60,000 nucleotides of DNA from Takakia lepidozioides (taxonomy: Eukaryota > Streptophyta > Takakiopsida > Takakiales > Takakiaceae), in assembly GCA_030704615.1 (NCBI GenBank), contig CM060734.1:22260001-22320000 (forward strand). Direction: 5' to 3'. The notes under the pieces were generated by a model. It saw only the letters and a list, made by a program, of their open reading frames with translations, searched no databases and was not told the origin of the DNA. The position numbers and the translations under genes are program-made. Shown in pieces: positions 13,727-23,891 of this stretch; the stretch's first letter is position 1; each line of letters starts with the position of its first letter.

Positions 13727-14056
13727 GCGACCTCCAAATGGTGGTGGTCGCAGAATTTATCTTATTTTTTAATAGTTGCGACCACCAGCAAAGGGGTTGT
13801 CGCAGCATTTTTTGTTTTTTAAAAATAGATGCGACCACCAGCAGGGGTGGTCGCATTTTTTTCTTTTCTTAAACAGTTGCGACCACCGCTACTGGTGGTC
13901 GCATCTATTTTAAAAAAAAAAATGCTGCGACAACCCCTTTGCTGGTGGTCGCAACATTTTTCTATTTTTTAATATCTGCGACCACCAGCATGGGGGTGGT
14001 CGCAGCATTTTTCTGTTTTTTTAATAGGTGCGACCACCGGCAGGGGGGTGGTCGCA
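13727..14056 (+). repeat. Hairpin array 1: seven GCGACCACC...GGTGGTCGC palindromes
   Basis: About seven units spaced ~50 bp each contain TGCGACCACC, a 5-9-nt centre and GGTGGTCGCA. They are separated by 18-25 nt of T/A-rich sequence. Each unit can fold into a ~10-bp GC-rich stem. The ORFs that read through the array are artefacts of the repeat. Confidence 0.92.
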
Positions 14057-14084
14057 GAATTTTCAATGTCATGCTGGTCTATCC

Positions 14085-15440
14085 TGCGGGGGAATAACTT
14101 TTGGGATCTGTTGACACAAGCGGGGAGAGAAAAGATGCACGTTATCAAGCAGGGTTGTTGACGAGTTACATCGATAAAATTGGAGCTGATAAAATTCTTT
14201 GATCTCCTTTTGGAAGATTGGGGAAAAGAATCATGGATGAAACAACTAATAAAAAAGGCAAAGTCGGTTGTGACGTTCATTCGTACACATCACATCCCTC
14301 TGGCATTGTTTAGAAAGCATGAACCCAAATACAGCCTTAGGAACCCGGGTGAAACCCGCTTTGCCACAAACTTTTTGATGGTGGATTGACTGGTGACTGT
14401 GAGGGCGGGTCTGGAGCAGGTGATCATTGACCCTCAATGGGATGCGTATGTGGGCACCTTACGTGACTTTCGTAAGTCCAAGTCTTTGAGCAAAAGTCGG
14501 AGGGTCCGCGCAATCATTCGCTCCGACGATTTCTGGGTGAAATGTGCAAATTTTGTGTACATGGTGGAGCCGGTGTTGATTGCATTGCGGGAGTTTGATG
14601 GAAAACAACCAATAATGGGTAAAGCATGGTTGATATTGGAAAACCTTGAGCAACACCTTGAGGTGTCCTCCATTTTCTATGGACGATGATTTGGCGGCAA
14701 GGACCGAGGATGCATTTTACAACCGCAAACGGATGGTTCGCACGGACTTGCATTATGCGCGGGCCTTGCTGAATCCATTCTTGCTGGACAATACGGATTT
14801 GAGAGACGATGTGGATGCCAAAGCCGGGCTTGTACGGGTCATCATGCAACTTGCGCCCTTGAACATGGCAGAGCGAGCGTTGTCCGAGTACCAGTGCTTC
14901 TCGGATTGGCAGAATCTTTTCCATGACATACCGGATCCAAAAGCAATGAACATGTTGCCACATGAATGGTGGGATCTGATTGGAGCTGGAGCAAGAACGT
15001 TAGCTCCCATTGCAAAGCGTATTCTTGCTCAAGTGTGCTCTGCCTCGTCCTGTGAGCGGAACTGGAGCAGTTACTCGTTTGTTCACAACAAGATTCGCAA
15101 CAGGTTGAATCCTGCCAGGGCTGACAAATTGGTTTATGTCTATACGAATTGTAGGCTACAGCGAGAGAGGAGAGCAAGTGACGCATCTGCATGGTACGAG
15201 AAGAATCTATTGTCTGAAGAATCTGCCTCAGAGGTCCAATCTAGCAGCAATGACGTCGCGAGGGACTTCGACTCCGACGGTTGGGATGGGTCCGATGATG
15301 TGGGCAATCCTCCACATGACCCATATGAATTTAATGATGATGATGCTGCAATGCATCCATCCTTCGATGACCTTGTTGTTGATGAACTGCGACATGTGTC
15401 ATCCCAATTGCGGACCAATGGAGCACATTCTCAACAATAA
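14085..15440 (+). pseudogene. hAT transposase remnant with C-terminal dimerisation domain
   Basis: hAT transposases cut and paste the element using an RNase H-like core. Here the first recognisable piece is NNFWDLLTQAGREKMHVIK and then SYIDKIGADKI, followed directly by DLLLEDWGKESW. The usual stretch between these blocks (including the region around a catalytic Asp) has been deleted at ~14,185. The next block holds LFRKHEP and PGETRFATNFLMVD, then a TGA at 14,387. A frameshift follows near 14,650-14,690. The last part has HEWWDLIGAGARTLAPIAKR and SCERNWSSYSFVHNKIRNRL, the hallmark hAT dimerisation motif, then an acidic tail. It cannot make a functional enzyme. Confidence 0.9.
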
Positions 15441-16198
15441 AGTTGAGGTCAACTCTCCCCCACCACGAGTTCCACGGACTGCGGAAGATGTGCAGGTCGA
15501 ATCGTCGGATGTTGACAACCGGCCGTTGTCATTCCTTCACCGACATCGTGCCCCTATGAACCGTGCTTCATCTCACCCCGCTCCATCTCATGTTTCTCTT
15601 TCTCAAGCCGGTCCATCCCATGCTGGTCCATCTAGTCTCTCTCCCCCTCATGTAATTCCTTCCATCGCTACTCCGATCCTGGGAGATGGTTCTTCTGCTG
15701 CGGGACTTCTGCAAGTCGAACCATCAGATGACGACGACCGGCCATAGTCGTTTCATCTGGCCCGACGACGTCCGCATGTGAACCATGCTCCTTCGACCCT
15801 CGCTGGTCCATCTCATGCCCCTTCCTCTCATGTCGGCCCCTCTGATGTACGTGCGAGTAGCCTTCCTCATACGAGACCTGCTCCAAGGCCACCACGAAAT
15901 CCGGGACAAGCCCAAAAACGACAGAGAATTGTGCAACCTTTTGTTGGTAACCGACCTGTGAACATGCCTGATACCCTAGATGGTATTCATGATAAGAGTG
16001 GAAATCGACCAGAGAGACAACTGAATGTACTCTGAGGACAACTACAGGTCCAACGGCCAGTTGCCTCTGGAAACGAAAGAACAGATGGAGATCATGATTC
16101 TAGCACTGATCATGCGAACGGGGGTGAAGTGAGTGGGGACGAAGATTTTGTACTAGACGTGAGATCATACCATCGTCGTCGTGCCAGACGGAATTAGG
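15441..16198 (+). pseudogene. Ser/Pro/His-rich C-terminal extension of the hAT transposase
   Basis: Coding-like sequence continues past the stop at 15,440 in shifting frames. One block is rich in S-H/Q-A-G/P-P-S repeats (15,560-15,870). The last block ends GEVSGDEDFVLDVRSYH and RRRARRN before a stop at ~16,198. I take it as the decayed low-complexity tail of the transposase. A separate small gene cannot be excluded. Confidence 0.5.
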
Positions 16199-16514
16199 TA
16201 CAACTATAACTTCTGTGACCTGTCACATGATGTGTAGTATGTTTCCATGGATATCCATGTTTCAGTTTGGGTACATGCATACGTCTACGGAAATAAAAAT
16301 GGTGGAATATATGTACCCAAGAAAGGGTTTGGTGGTTGTGCGTGTGTTTGTGTTTCGTCATTACCTTTACATTGTTGATTTCCTATTATGGTTTCGAAAG
16401 CCACAAAAGCCAGATGCAGCTCCCAACATTCATCTTCCCATTCACAAATCCATGGGGAGTCGATACATGTGCTTTTCATCTGCCTCTCCAAACATACATA
16501 CAGGTGCAAGGGAC
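16199..16514. other. No gene seen; probable 3' region of the hAT transposase
   Basis: No conserved coding sequence, repeat or RNA signature is visible. The stretch sits between the transposase tail and the second hairpin array, so it is probably the 3' untranslated region. Confidence 0.4.
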
Positions 16515-17360
16515 CAACCTCCCGGTGGTCGCACCTATTTTAAAAAAAACAATTGTGTGACCACCAGTAGCGGTCGTCATAACTGTTAAGATAAAAGAAA
16601 AATGTTGTGACCACCCCCCTACTGGTAGTCGCACCTATTTACTGATTTACTGATTACCCCTGCTGGTGGTCGCAAATTTTATTTTATTTTATTTTGGAAA
16701 ACACCTGGGAGCGATAGCTCACAAATCAGGCCCCTTAGTAGTAAGAGGAGAAAATAACCTCTTTCATTTATGCGCCAAGAGGCGTAGGAATGGGGCACCA
16801 CACACGAACCATACCACACCCATCAAGTAGCAAGATTTGACCCCAGAATCGTCCGGGTCGCACTCAATGCACTTAACCAACTGAGCTACTGACTGTTGGT
16901 AGATATTAAAAAATCGGAAAATTATGCGACCACCCCCTACGACCACCCCTGCTGGTGGTCGCATCTATTAAAGAAAAGGAAAATAGTGCGACCACCAGCA
17001 GGTGGTGGTCGCACCTATTTGTTTTAAACAAAATTTATGCGACCACCCCTCTGCTGGTGGTCGCGCCTATTAAAAAAAAGAAAAATTATGCGACCACCTC
17101 CCTGCTGATTTTTCTTTAAAAAAATCTGCGACCACCCCCCTGCTGGTGGTCGCACCCATTAAAAAAAAAAACAAATCTGCGACCACCCCCCTGCTGGTGG
17201 TTGCACCCATTAAAAAACATAAACAAATCTGCGACCACCCCCCTGCTGGTGGTCGCACCTATTAAAATAAATAAAAATTCTGCGACACCCCCTGCTGGTG
17301 GTCGTACATAATAAAGAAAAATAAATAAAAAATGCGACCACCCCTGCTGGCGGTCGCAGC
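16515..17360 (+). repeat. Hairpin array 2 (about twelve palindromes, SINE inserted)
   Basis: These are the same TGCGACCACC(C)...(G)GGTGGTCGCA units as array 1, spaced ~50 bp by (A)n/(T)n-rich linkers. One unit near 17,090-17,110 has lost its right arm. A SINE splits the array at 16,676-16,895. Confidence 0.9.
16676..16895 (-). mobile_element. tRNA-derived SINE, copy 1
   Basis: Read on the minus strand, it starts with a tRNA-like head. It has an A box (TAGCTCAGTTGG at 16,888-16,877) and, about 35 nt on, a B box (GGGGTCAAATCTTGC at 16,844-16,830), the spacing of internal Pol III promoters. A ~130-bp unrelated body follows, ending ...CTCCCAGGTGTTTTCC, then a (TAAAA)n tail at 16,696-16,676. A second copy with the same head, body and end is at 26,184-26,385. 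Mobilisation would depend on a LINE partner. Confidence 0.85.
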
Positions 17361-17416
17361 TATTAATAGCGTGCACAGTCATGATGGCAGCGCGCGCCTC
17401 GAGTGTGGAGGGGGTG

Positions 17417-17424
17417 TATATAAG
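17417..17424 (+). promoter_or_regulatory. TATA box inside the hAT element, pointing right
   Basis: TATATAAG lies in GC-rich sequence just right of hairpin array 2, followed by a C/T-rich stretch (attctctcctccactttctc) that looks like a plant transcription start region. The same 8-mer on the minus strand lies just left of array 3 (23,118-23,111), so the two promoters face each other. Confidence 0.5.
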
Positions 17425-17785
17425 GCCTTGGAGGCCATTCTCTCCTCCACTTTCTCCACACCAGGACTTGGTGGGCGATGGGATGTTGCATTCCTTGTCA
17501 TTGAGTCCAAGTGGAGAGGGGTGCTATTGGGTGGGGGGGGGGTATTCTGGGCCGTTGGATTCTACGAAATCGATGTTGAGTACCTCTCGGGAAGCCCTCC
17601 TCTAGCACCCACGTTTTTTTCATTGCACATTGCGTCATATCACTTAGAACTACCGAGGGAGTGACACGTGCCTCTAGTACTTGGGGAGGATTCATTAGGG
17701 AGTAGGATTAGGTACGATTTAGGAGGGTTGGGAGAGCATTTTTCTTAGCAAACGCCTGTCAAGTAGGGGTAAGCCAAAGCCATAA

Positions 17786-17969
17786 ATGGCGGAGGAGGAA
17801 GACAAAGGAGGTCATCCCAGGGATAACGATAATGAACCTGGACCTCCCAAAAAAAAAACCAAAAGGGACCAGACGCAAACTTCGTTGGGACATATACAAT
17901 GACCTCAACATTCTTGCGGAACCAGGTTGGGGAGTTGGGAAGTTGGGGGCAGCGGTGGTCGCTTGGTGA
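17786..17969 (+). CDS. Short basic/acidic N-terminal ORF of unknown function (gap-truncated)
   Basis: The first ATG downstream of the TATA box at 17,417 opens MAEEEDKGGHPRDNDNEPG, then a lysine-rich run encoded by a 10-A tract. In the original frame it stops at 17,902. With a one-base slip in the A tract it continues as RRKLRWDIYNDLNILAEPGW and stops at 17,969, shortly before the N gap at 18,036. The shifted frame looks more protein-like, so an indel in the A run is likely. It is not recognised as a known family. It could be the 5' end of the gene driven by the rightward TATA box. Confidence 0.35.
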
Positions 17970-18035
17970 CTGCAGGAAATTTGTGGACTGGGTGTCACAT
18001 AAATCGTTTGTGGCCAAAGATAGGCATGATCCACA

Positions 18036-18535
18036 NNNNNNNNNNNNNNNNNNNNNNNNNNNNNNNNNNNNNNNNNNNNNNNNNNNNNNNNNNNNNNNNN
18101 NNNNNNNNNNNNNNNNNNNNNNNNNNNNNNNNNNNNNNNNNNNNNNNNNNNNNNNNNNNNNNNNNNNNNNNNNNNNNNNNNNNNNNNNNNNNNNNNNNNN
18201 NNNNNNNNNNNNNNNNNNNNNNNNNNNNNNNNNNNNNNNNNNNNNNNNNNNNNNNNNNNNNNNNNNNNNNNNNNNNNNNNNNNNNNNNNNNNNNNNNNNN
18301 NNNNNNNNNNNNNNNNNNNNNNNNNNNNNNNNNNNNNNNNNNNNNNNNNNNNNNNNNNNNNNNNNNNNNNNNNNNNNNNNNNNNNNNNNNNNNNNNNNNN
18401 NNNNNNNNNNNNNNNNNNNNNNNNNNNNNNNNNNNNNNNNNNNNNNNNNNNNNNNNNNNNNNNNNNNNNNNNNNNNNNNNNNNNNNNNNNNNNNNNNNNN
18501 NNNNNNNNNNNNNNNNNNNNNNNNNNNNNNNNNNN
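18036..18535. other. Assembly gap (500 N)
   Basis: Exactly 500 N bases, so the gap is probably of nominal size. Sequence on the two sides cannot be joined. Confidence 1.
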
Positions 18536-18708
18536 GGCCTAGATCTCACTGAGGAGCAGAGAATGGGGCCCATTCTAGCCAGACTAAAAAATGAGCTAGC
18601 TGCCCCAAATGCTAACCCCGTGATGGCTGGCAACTCCACCTCCGAAATGTAGAGAATGTAGTCACCCAATGATGTGGCGAGGGAGACCCTTCCCCAAGCC
18701 TAAGGATG

Positions 18709-19416
18709 TCATGCCAATGGTTTGGAACAGATTGCAGGATGGGGTTTATGCCAGAACAAGCCCTTGTGGCGCCTAGAGATGCAGTGAGAGACTGCGGCGT
18801 GCTTATCCAGAGGTGGGAGATCTGAGAGATCCTCTAGTTTCCCATGAGGCCCATTTTCTGGCTTGGCTTCTCTCTTGAGGGGTGGCACGGCTGAGTTTAG
18901 GAAAAGATGTTGTCTCCAGACCTCATGGAATGACGAAGGCTCTTGCTTTCTGAGAAAGGGTCTGAATTTTCCCCAGGCAGTCCAAATTGATTTCCAGAGC
19001 AAAGAGCCTAGGGATTTGTGATTAAATCCCTGAGTGATCCAGCAAATAAATGGGGCCCAATCCACTCCTTGAAGAGGGGAGCACAAGGCAATAGTCCCTA
19101 TCACAAGCAGTTTCCACCAGCCTCCTTCAGGCCCCAGCAATCTTGGCAACCACTTGCCAAGGAGGGCTCGAATCTGGGTTTATGGATCTAGCACCCCTAA
19201 TCCACCTGATTTTTTAGGGAGGCAAATCTTATACCAAAAAACTTGGTGGCGTTTGTTTTGAAGGTCTGAATGGGCTCCCCAAATAAAGTTTCTGATACAT
19301 CTCTTCATTTCTTTCATGAACTTCGAGCCCGGACTCCAAGTTGAGGCAAAGTACCAAATCCCAGCTAATAGTACCTGGTTAGCAGCCAGAGCTCTTCCGG
19401 TGATGGAGAGGAATTT
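18709..19416 (-). pseudogene. LINE (L1-type) reverse transcriptase C-terminal fragment
   Basis: On the minus strand, 19,416 downward reads KFLSITGRALAANQVLLAGI, WYFASTWSPGSKFMKEMKRC, IRNFIWGAHSD and VFWYKICLPKKSGGLGVLDP, which match the region after the RT palm in plant L1 LINEs. A TAA follows DP, then TQIRALLGKWLPRLLGPEGG continues to ~18,709. The fragment lacks the endonuclease and the catalytic RT motifs. It abuts the ParB-like gene copy and is a nested or captured relic. Such LINEs could have mobilised the SINEs, but no 3' end is present to test that. Confidence 0.82.
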
Positions 19417-19457
19417 AGAGCCCTAGAGTTCGGAAGCCGAGGAAGCAGAAGGAGCCC

Positions 19458-19697
19458 ATGGCTTCGCCAGTAAAACCACTAGGGAGACTGGAAGCGGAGA
19501 TATTGGGTTTGCAGGCAGTTTCAGAAAACACGGATGCGGTGGAGGCCGCTGGAGATGTCGGAGTCGGATCTGCAGAAGGGCGGCCCATTCAGCTGACAGA
19601 AGCAGAGGACGACAACGTGGTGCGACTTGACGACGATCAGAACCTGCTGGAGCTTGCGGAGGAGCAAAACCTTCAGGACAGTAGACAGGCTGGTTGA
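19458..19697 (+). CDS. Acidic 79-residue ORF, unknown function
   Basis: Starts MASPVKPLGRLEAEILGLQA and runs to QNLQDSRQAG with many Asp/Glu residues. It lies between the LINE fragment and the ParB-like copy on the same strand. It may be an upstream exon of that gene, because the related gene in the MULE-like element also starts with an acidic exon, but the sequences do not match closely. No family is recognised. Confidence 0.3.
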   Translation: MASPVKPLGRLEAEILGLQAVSENTDAVEAAGDVGVGSAEGRPIQLTEAEDDNVVRLDDDQNLLELAEEQNLQDSRQAG

Positions 19698-19819
19698 GAG
19701 GGGATGTGAGGAAGTGAGAGAGTGATAGAAGTAAGAAACTGGTGGCGGGTATGCTCATGAGCGCACGAGACATGAACGTAGCAGCAAACAAGTTGCTGGC
19801 AGAGACTCATAGCAACATA

Positions 19820-20839
19820 GGCCGCGTTTTGGGCTCCATGGTGTATCCGGAGAACCTCAAAGTTCCTTTGTGTCGCATGGTTTAGCCTTCCAGTTGTAAG
19901 GCAAAACACTGCCAGGGGACATCGATCGACTGAAGCACAACTTCAAAGAGGGTATAGACGGGGGTTGGTAGCATTCTACGTTTCCATTGAGAATGACCAA
20001 GGTGTCACAAGGGGCCCCACTGCAGAGGAGCTTCAGAATTGGAGCCCCCACTGGCACACTGTAAATGCCGAGTTTGAAGCCTCTCTAAAGACTAATCCCA
20101 CATTCGCACACATGGAAGGGAAGATGTTCTTCGTTTGGGACGGGAACCACAGGATGCTTGCCTGGACAGAGTACATTGCTGAAATACATCCGCAAGATAT
20201 CAGTTGGCATTACATGGTGGACTGCATTGTCGTGAAGGTGGACGTCAGGGACAGAGGACGCTGAAGGGTGCCATGGCGGATATAAATATGTAAGTATACA
20301 ACTACATCCTGGTAGTGCCTTATTGCGGCGCCAAAATAGACAATGTTCTTGCCTGTCATGCACTCTATGAACTGGAAATTGGATTGCTGTGCCGAAATCA
20401 TATTTTCACGTTGTTTTTTTTTTTCTCCATGGCAGGGTAACAGAGAGGGCCTTCGTGGAAACTCATCTGGCACATACGCTCACAGAGTGCAAGAAGTGGG
20501 AACAACACCGCTGACAGACTTCCAAAAATCCCTCGATCCCGAGCTGTACAGGAAGTCCCTTGCGAAAGCAGATTGCACCTGGTACCGTCCAACACTGGAC
20601 GCCATGGTGGAGATCCTCTATTCGGTGAGGTTCATCTCAAATTTCCCGATTTAATGCTATTTGTTGCAGGGATCCGTGGCCTGACTGTATCCGCTGGGTA
20701 TGGGAATGCAGACGAACATCAGGGATGACTTGGCCTATGCCAAAAGGCAGTTCTTTGAGAATGATGCCCCCAACAAGGTGGACGCGTCGATAGAGAGTCA
20801 CATTGTGCAGGCAGGGAGGTTGTCGCGCACCTCACTTCG
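19820..20839 (+). pseudogene. Second copy of the ParB-like part of the transposon methyltransferase gene
   Basis: It is homologous to the minus-strand gene at 33,030-38,990. Matching blocks are LGSMVYPENLKVPLCRMV (other copy: SMLAPGGRLKIPLCRLV), GKMFFVWDGNHRMLAW (GKMFHVWDGNHRLLAW) and PLTDFQKSLDPELYRKSL (PLTNFKTILSAEMYKKC). Introns are retained: 20,290-20,435 (gtaagt...ggcag) and 20,625-20,669 (gtgagg...tgcag), and a further donor at 20,840 (gtaagc). The two complete introns sit at positions corresponding to introns of the other copy, so this is a DNA-level duplicate, not a retrocopy. Stops and frameshifts (after CRMV, near 20,260, near 20,510, near 20,685) make it a pseudogene. The methyltransferase half is absent; the copy is cut off by an LTR. 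Confidence 0.75.
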
Positions 20840-20849
20840 GTAAGCTCCC

Positions 20850-22417
20850 CTTCAAGTCATAGTTACTCGCTTTGATGCGCGCGCCTGACTCCCAACCTTG
20901 CCGCCGGGCCAACTTGGAGCTTCGGCTGCTCACCGGGGCATAACGGTCCCCCTTTGTTCTCCCAAAGAACCCTCCACCGATTTGGAACCAGCGGGAATTC
21001 CCTTTGGTAGTTGGCAGTCCGGAACAGCTCCCCACTCTTTGGTCGCTTTCCGGCTCGCTCGCTTACTCACTAGTTTTTGGTCACCAACGGGCTAACACCG
21101 TTCTCGGGGTTACTACTCCCCTATATATACTTCTGTAGCTGTCCGCGGGGGTTTCACAACCAGCCATGCCATTTTATGGCGAACCACCACGAAGACCCTC
21201 GATTCCCGATGGTGAGTCGCGGTGAGTCTTGGCCCACTCACCGCGGCCCCAATGGACCGTGATGAGTCCCAAGACTCCCCACGACTCCCACCTCGAGGTC
21301 TCCACCCCATGGTGAGTCCTATGCCACCCCCACTAAGTCCCGCTAAGCTACCACCACCCCTTGTGGAGCCACCCCCACCGCAACCCGGTGTGCGGGGCTC
21401 CATCTAGTGAGCGCCTCCGCTTCCCTGAGTGCCTTGGGCACTCAAGGGTGCTTCAGCCCCCCATACCTATCGCTGCCACTGCCCCCACCACAGGGGCAGC
21501 CCCTCATGTGTCCCGACCCCGTGCCCTCAAGGCAAAGGGCCGCGACACACACCCCTACCAACAGGGAGTCGATGTCCTCATCGACTTGTCCATTTTGTAG
21601 AAACAAACATCCAAGTTGTGGCGTCCCACATCAAGGAGTTTGTTTCCGTACCATGGCGTCCCATGGCAAAGAACCAAACCCCACACTTGACTCTACTCTC
21701 CACTAGCTAGTTCGGCCGACTTCCTCCAAGTCCCGGCCAAGGGTGGAGCCTCTCAAGCTCCTCCCAGTGCACTCTTCTTGGCCTACTTCAAGGCCAAGGA
21801 CGATCCTCCCCGAGGATCGAATCGCCTTACTGCAACAACATTGCTTGCGACCGCTCATGATGCCGCTTTTGGCATCACCTTGAGCAAGGGTTCACCTGGA
21901 ACCCTCTTTGACTAGGAAGATAACTTTGAACCAACCGTGCGCCCCAATCACTACAATTGGGTCCGCCTTGGAATGCTGGCCTGAGGTACGGGAACACGCC
22001 GAAGCCGCACTACGACTTTGTCCCGAGGCTACACGATTATAGTACGTGAACGGAAGCACGTGGCTTCTGCGTTAGCCCGCACTACAAGCCAACCCCCTCG
22101 GTAGCGCAGTTATAGTACGCGCACGCGCCAGGTGCGCACTAGCACGTGAACTCCCAAAGAAGGCACAAGTTTCCTTGCCCCTCGGATGGGGGTCACCCGA
22201 TTTCGGCACTACACAAACACACGATTAACCCAATTTACCTCTCCCACTTTTTTAAGCTAGCATGCATTCTACACACTAGCCAACCATACCATGCATCACC
22301 ATTCCAAACAAAATAGGACGCACAACATTTGGAATCCGTTTCATTTATAGCACGTTTTGTACAATACAAGTTTTTGCAATCGGATTCCTAAGCTAGCTAA
22401 GCCGGGCTAAGCATGCA
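20850..22417 (-). repeat. 3' LTR of a chromovirus fragment (left limit uncertain)
   Basis: On the minus strand a polypurine tract (22,430-22,418) is followed by TGCATGCTTAGCC, a standard TG start of a 3' LTR. A TATATATA box at 21,122-21,129 would place U3 at about 1.3 kb. The rest (R-U5) runs leftward to the break with the ParB-like copy at ~20,850. The stretch has no other gene; it is C-rich on the plus strand with iterated GTGAGTC(G/C) words at 21,210-21,330. Confidence 0.55.
21122..21129 (-). promoter_or_regulatory. TATA box of the chromovirus LTR
   Basis: TATATATA in 'agtatatataggggag' (minus strand), about 1.29 kb into the LTR from its TG start. Confidence 0.4.
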
Positions 22418-22430
22418 TTTCCTCCCCCAC
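22418..22430 (-). promoter_or_regulatory. Polypurine tract of the chromovirus
   Basis: GTGGGGGAGGAAA (minus strand) lies 22 nt after the stop codon of the integrase frame and immediately before the TGCATGC start of the LTR, the expected plus-strand primer position. Confidence 0.7.
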
Positions 22431-22451
22431 GCTCCAAGGTTGATGTCCCCA

Positions 22452-23072
22452 TCAACGCTTCTTCCGCTTTTGAGGTCGCCCTTCGAAAGCTGCGACCGCC
22501 TCGGATGCGTTTCCCATTTCTGAGGCACGCACCCAAGATGCCTCCACGTGATGATAGCCCTTACATTTGACGAGATTTCTCGGTTCTTGAACCTCCTTGA
22601 CTTAAGTATTGCCTCCACCTCGTACTCAGGTTCATTTTCATGATCCAACAGCATAGGTGGCGGACGCAACACTTGATGCCGATTCGGACGCGCTTCATCT
22701 TTGAAGTAAGGCTTCAAAAGGGAGACATGGAATACTGGGTGCACCTTGTTGTTTGCCGGCAGCTCCAATTCATACACATCCTTATTCATAACCTTCCGAA
22801 TGCGAAAGGGTCCCGCATACGGAGGTACGAACTTCGGACTCACTTCCGGAGGTAGTCGGAAATTCTTGATGTTCAACCAGACCTCTGTGCCTGCCTCAAA
22901 CTTCACTTCCCTCCGCTTCCGATTCGCCTGCCTTTCATACCGTTTCCTAGCTTTGGCAATGTTGTACTTTGCGAGCTTCAACAAACGCTCGCGTTCTTCC
23001 AGTACCACCGCTACTCCCGGTTCCTCAACGTCTTGGGCGGCCCAACTTGTCGGCACCAGAGGTGCTTTTCCA
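22452..23072 (-). pseudogene. Chromovirus integrase C-terminus plus chromodomain fragment
   Basis: The minus strand reads GKAPLVPTSW, then LEERERLLKLAKYNIAKARK, the GPFRIRKVMNKDVYELELP SH3-like region and KVHPVFHVSLLKPYF, which are typical of the integrase C-terminus of plant chromoviruses. A chromodomain starts EYEVEAILKSRRFKNR. A frameshift there moves to NLVKCKGYHHVEASW, ending EGRPQKRKKR and a stop at 22,454-22,452. The upstream catalytic integrase core is missing. The break at ~23,072 lies only ~40 bp downstream of a TATA box, so this fragment sits just behind an inward-facing promoter. Confidence 0.88.
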
Positions 23073-23110
23073 GAGAGGGAAAAAAGTGGGTTGGAAATGA
23101 GGGGTAGGCC

Positions 23111-23177
23111 CTTATATACTGCCTGGAGAGGCCTGACGTGCGACCGCCTCTGTTGCCCATTCACGCCTCGCCACGTG
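23111..23177 (-). promoter_or_regulatory. Inward-facing promoter on the minus strand (TATA and G-box)
   Basis: TATATAAG at 23,118-23,111 on the minus strand is identical to the box at 17,417. A palindromic CACGTG (G-box core) lies 53 bp upstream at 23,172-23,177. Its downstream sequence runs straight into the truncated integrase fragment. Confidence 0.5.
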
Positions 23178-23186
23178 TCCAGGGAG

Positions 23187-23652
23187 CGGTCGCACCTAAT
23201 AATAATAATAAAAATGTGCGACCCCCCATAAGCGGTCGCACCTAATAACAAAAAAGAAAAAGTCTGCGACCACCACCAGCTGGTGGTCGCACCCATTTAA
23301 AAAATAATTAAAAATGTGCGACCATCCCCTGCTGGTGGTCGCACCCATTTAAAAAATAATTAAAAATGTGCGACCATCCTCTGCTGGTGGTCGCATCTAT
23401 TTAAAAAAACTGAAAAAGTTGCGACCACCACCTGCTGGTGGTCGCACCTATTAAAAAAAATAAAAAATTGCGACCAACACCTGCTGGTGGTCGCACCCAA
23501 TTTAAAAAAAGAAAAAATGTGCGACCACCCTCTGCTTGTGGTCGCACCCATTTAAAAAATAAAATAAAAATGTGCGACCACCCCCTTCTGGTGGTCGCAC
23601 CTATTTTAAGAAAATAAAAATTTGTCCGACCAACCTTTGCTGACGGTCGCAT
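23187..23652 (+). repeat. Hairpin array 3 (about nine palindromes)
   Basis: The same GCGACCACC...GGTGGTCGC units as arrays 1 and 2, spaced ~51 bp by (T)AAAAAATAA-type linkers. It is the outermost block before the right end of the hAT element. Confidence 0.92.
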
Positions 23653-23891
23653 GATTGACAATATAAATCATAATATATGAATTTTACAGATAATTAATGA
23701 AGTCCACGTAATGAGGCCACATCGGTTGCCACGTCGGTTCTCATAGTAAATAGTCAATAGTAAAGTAAAAAAATAAACATATTTATGTACAGTAACGTCG
23801 GTTTAGGACGTGACGCGACGCACGTCCGTCGCTGACGTCAGACGTGACGCTGACGTGTCAACGCCACGTCATGTCCAAATTTGCAACTAGG
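23653..23891 (+). repeat. Right subterminal region and TIR of the hAT element
   Basis: AT-rich sequence to ~23,800 is followed by acgtcggtttaggacgtgacg, cgctgacgtcagacgtgacg and ctgacgtgtcaacgccacgtc. These resemble the left subterminal words. The end TTGCAACTAGG is the imperfect inverse of the left end. Confidence 0.75.

Larger units (their letters stand above)
13453..23891 (+). mobile_element. 10.4-kb hAT-type DNA transposon nested in Ty3 pol
   Basis: The element is flanked by an exact 8-bp duplication CTTCTAGG at 13,445-13,452 and 23,892-23,899, the size typical of hAT elements. The ends are CAGGGTTGCA and, read inward from the right, CCTAGTTGCA (7 of 10 identical). Both ends carry subterminal clusters of ACGTCA/GACGTGACGCTGACG-like words. 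Inside are a hAT transposase remnant, three hairpin arrays, one SINE and captured or nested pieces of a LINE, a chromovirus and a ParB-like gene. It is large for a hAT element. A 500-N gap makes its true length uncertain. Confidence 0.88.

Noticed and set aside
16860-16895. A functional tRNA gene
   Set aside because: Only the A and B boxes are tRNA-like; acceptor and anticodon stems do not pair, and the body and A-rich tail fit a SINE.
13665-17382. ORFs reading MRPPAGGWSQ-like repeats
   Set aside because: They are translations of the GCGACCACC hairpin arrays on either strand, with long poly-A/T-encoded runs.
17899-18669. ORFs of 217-241 codons across the N gap
   Set aside because: They consist mostly of unknown residues created by the 500 N bases.
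22397-23296. A 299-residue complete minus-strand protein
   Set aside because: Its first third reads through a hairpin array and promoter; only the part from ~23,072 onward is integrase, and it is frameshifted in the chromodomain.
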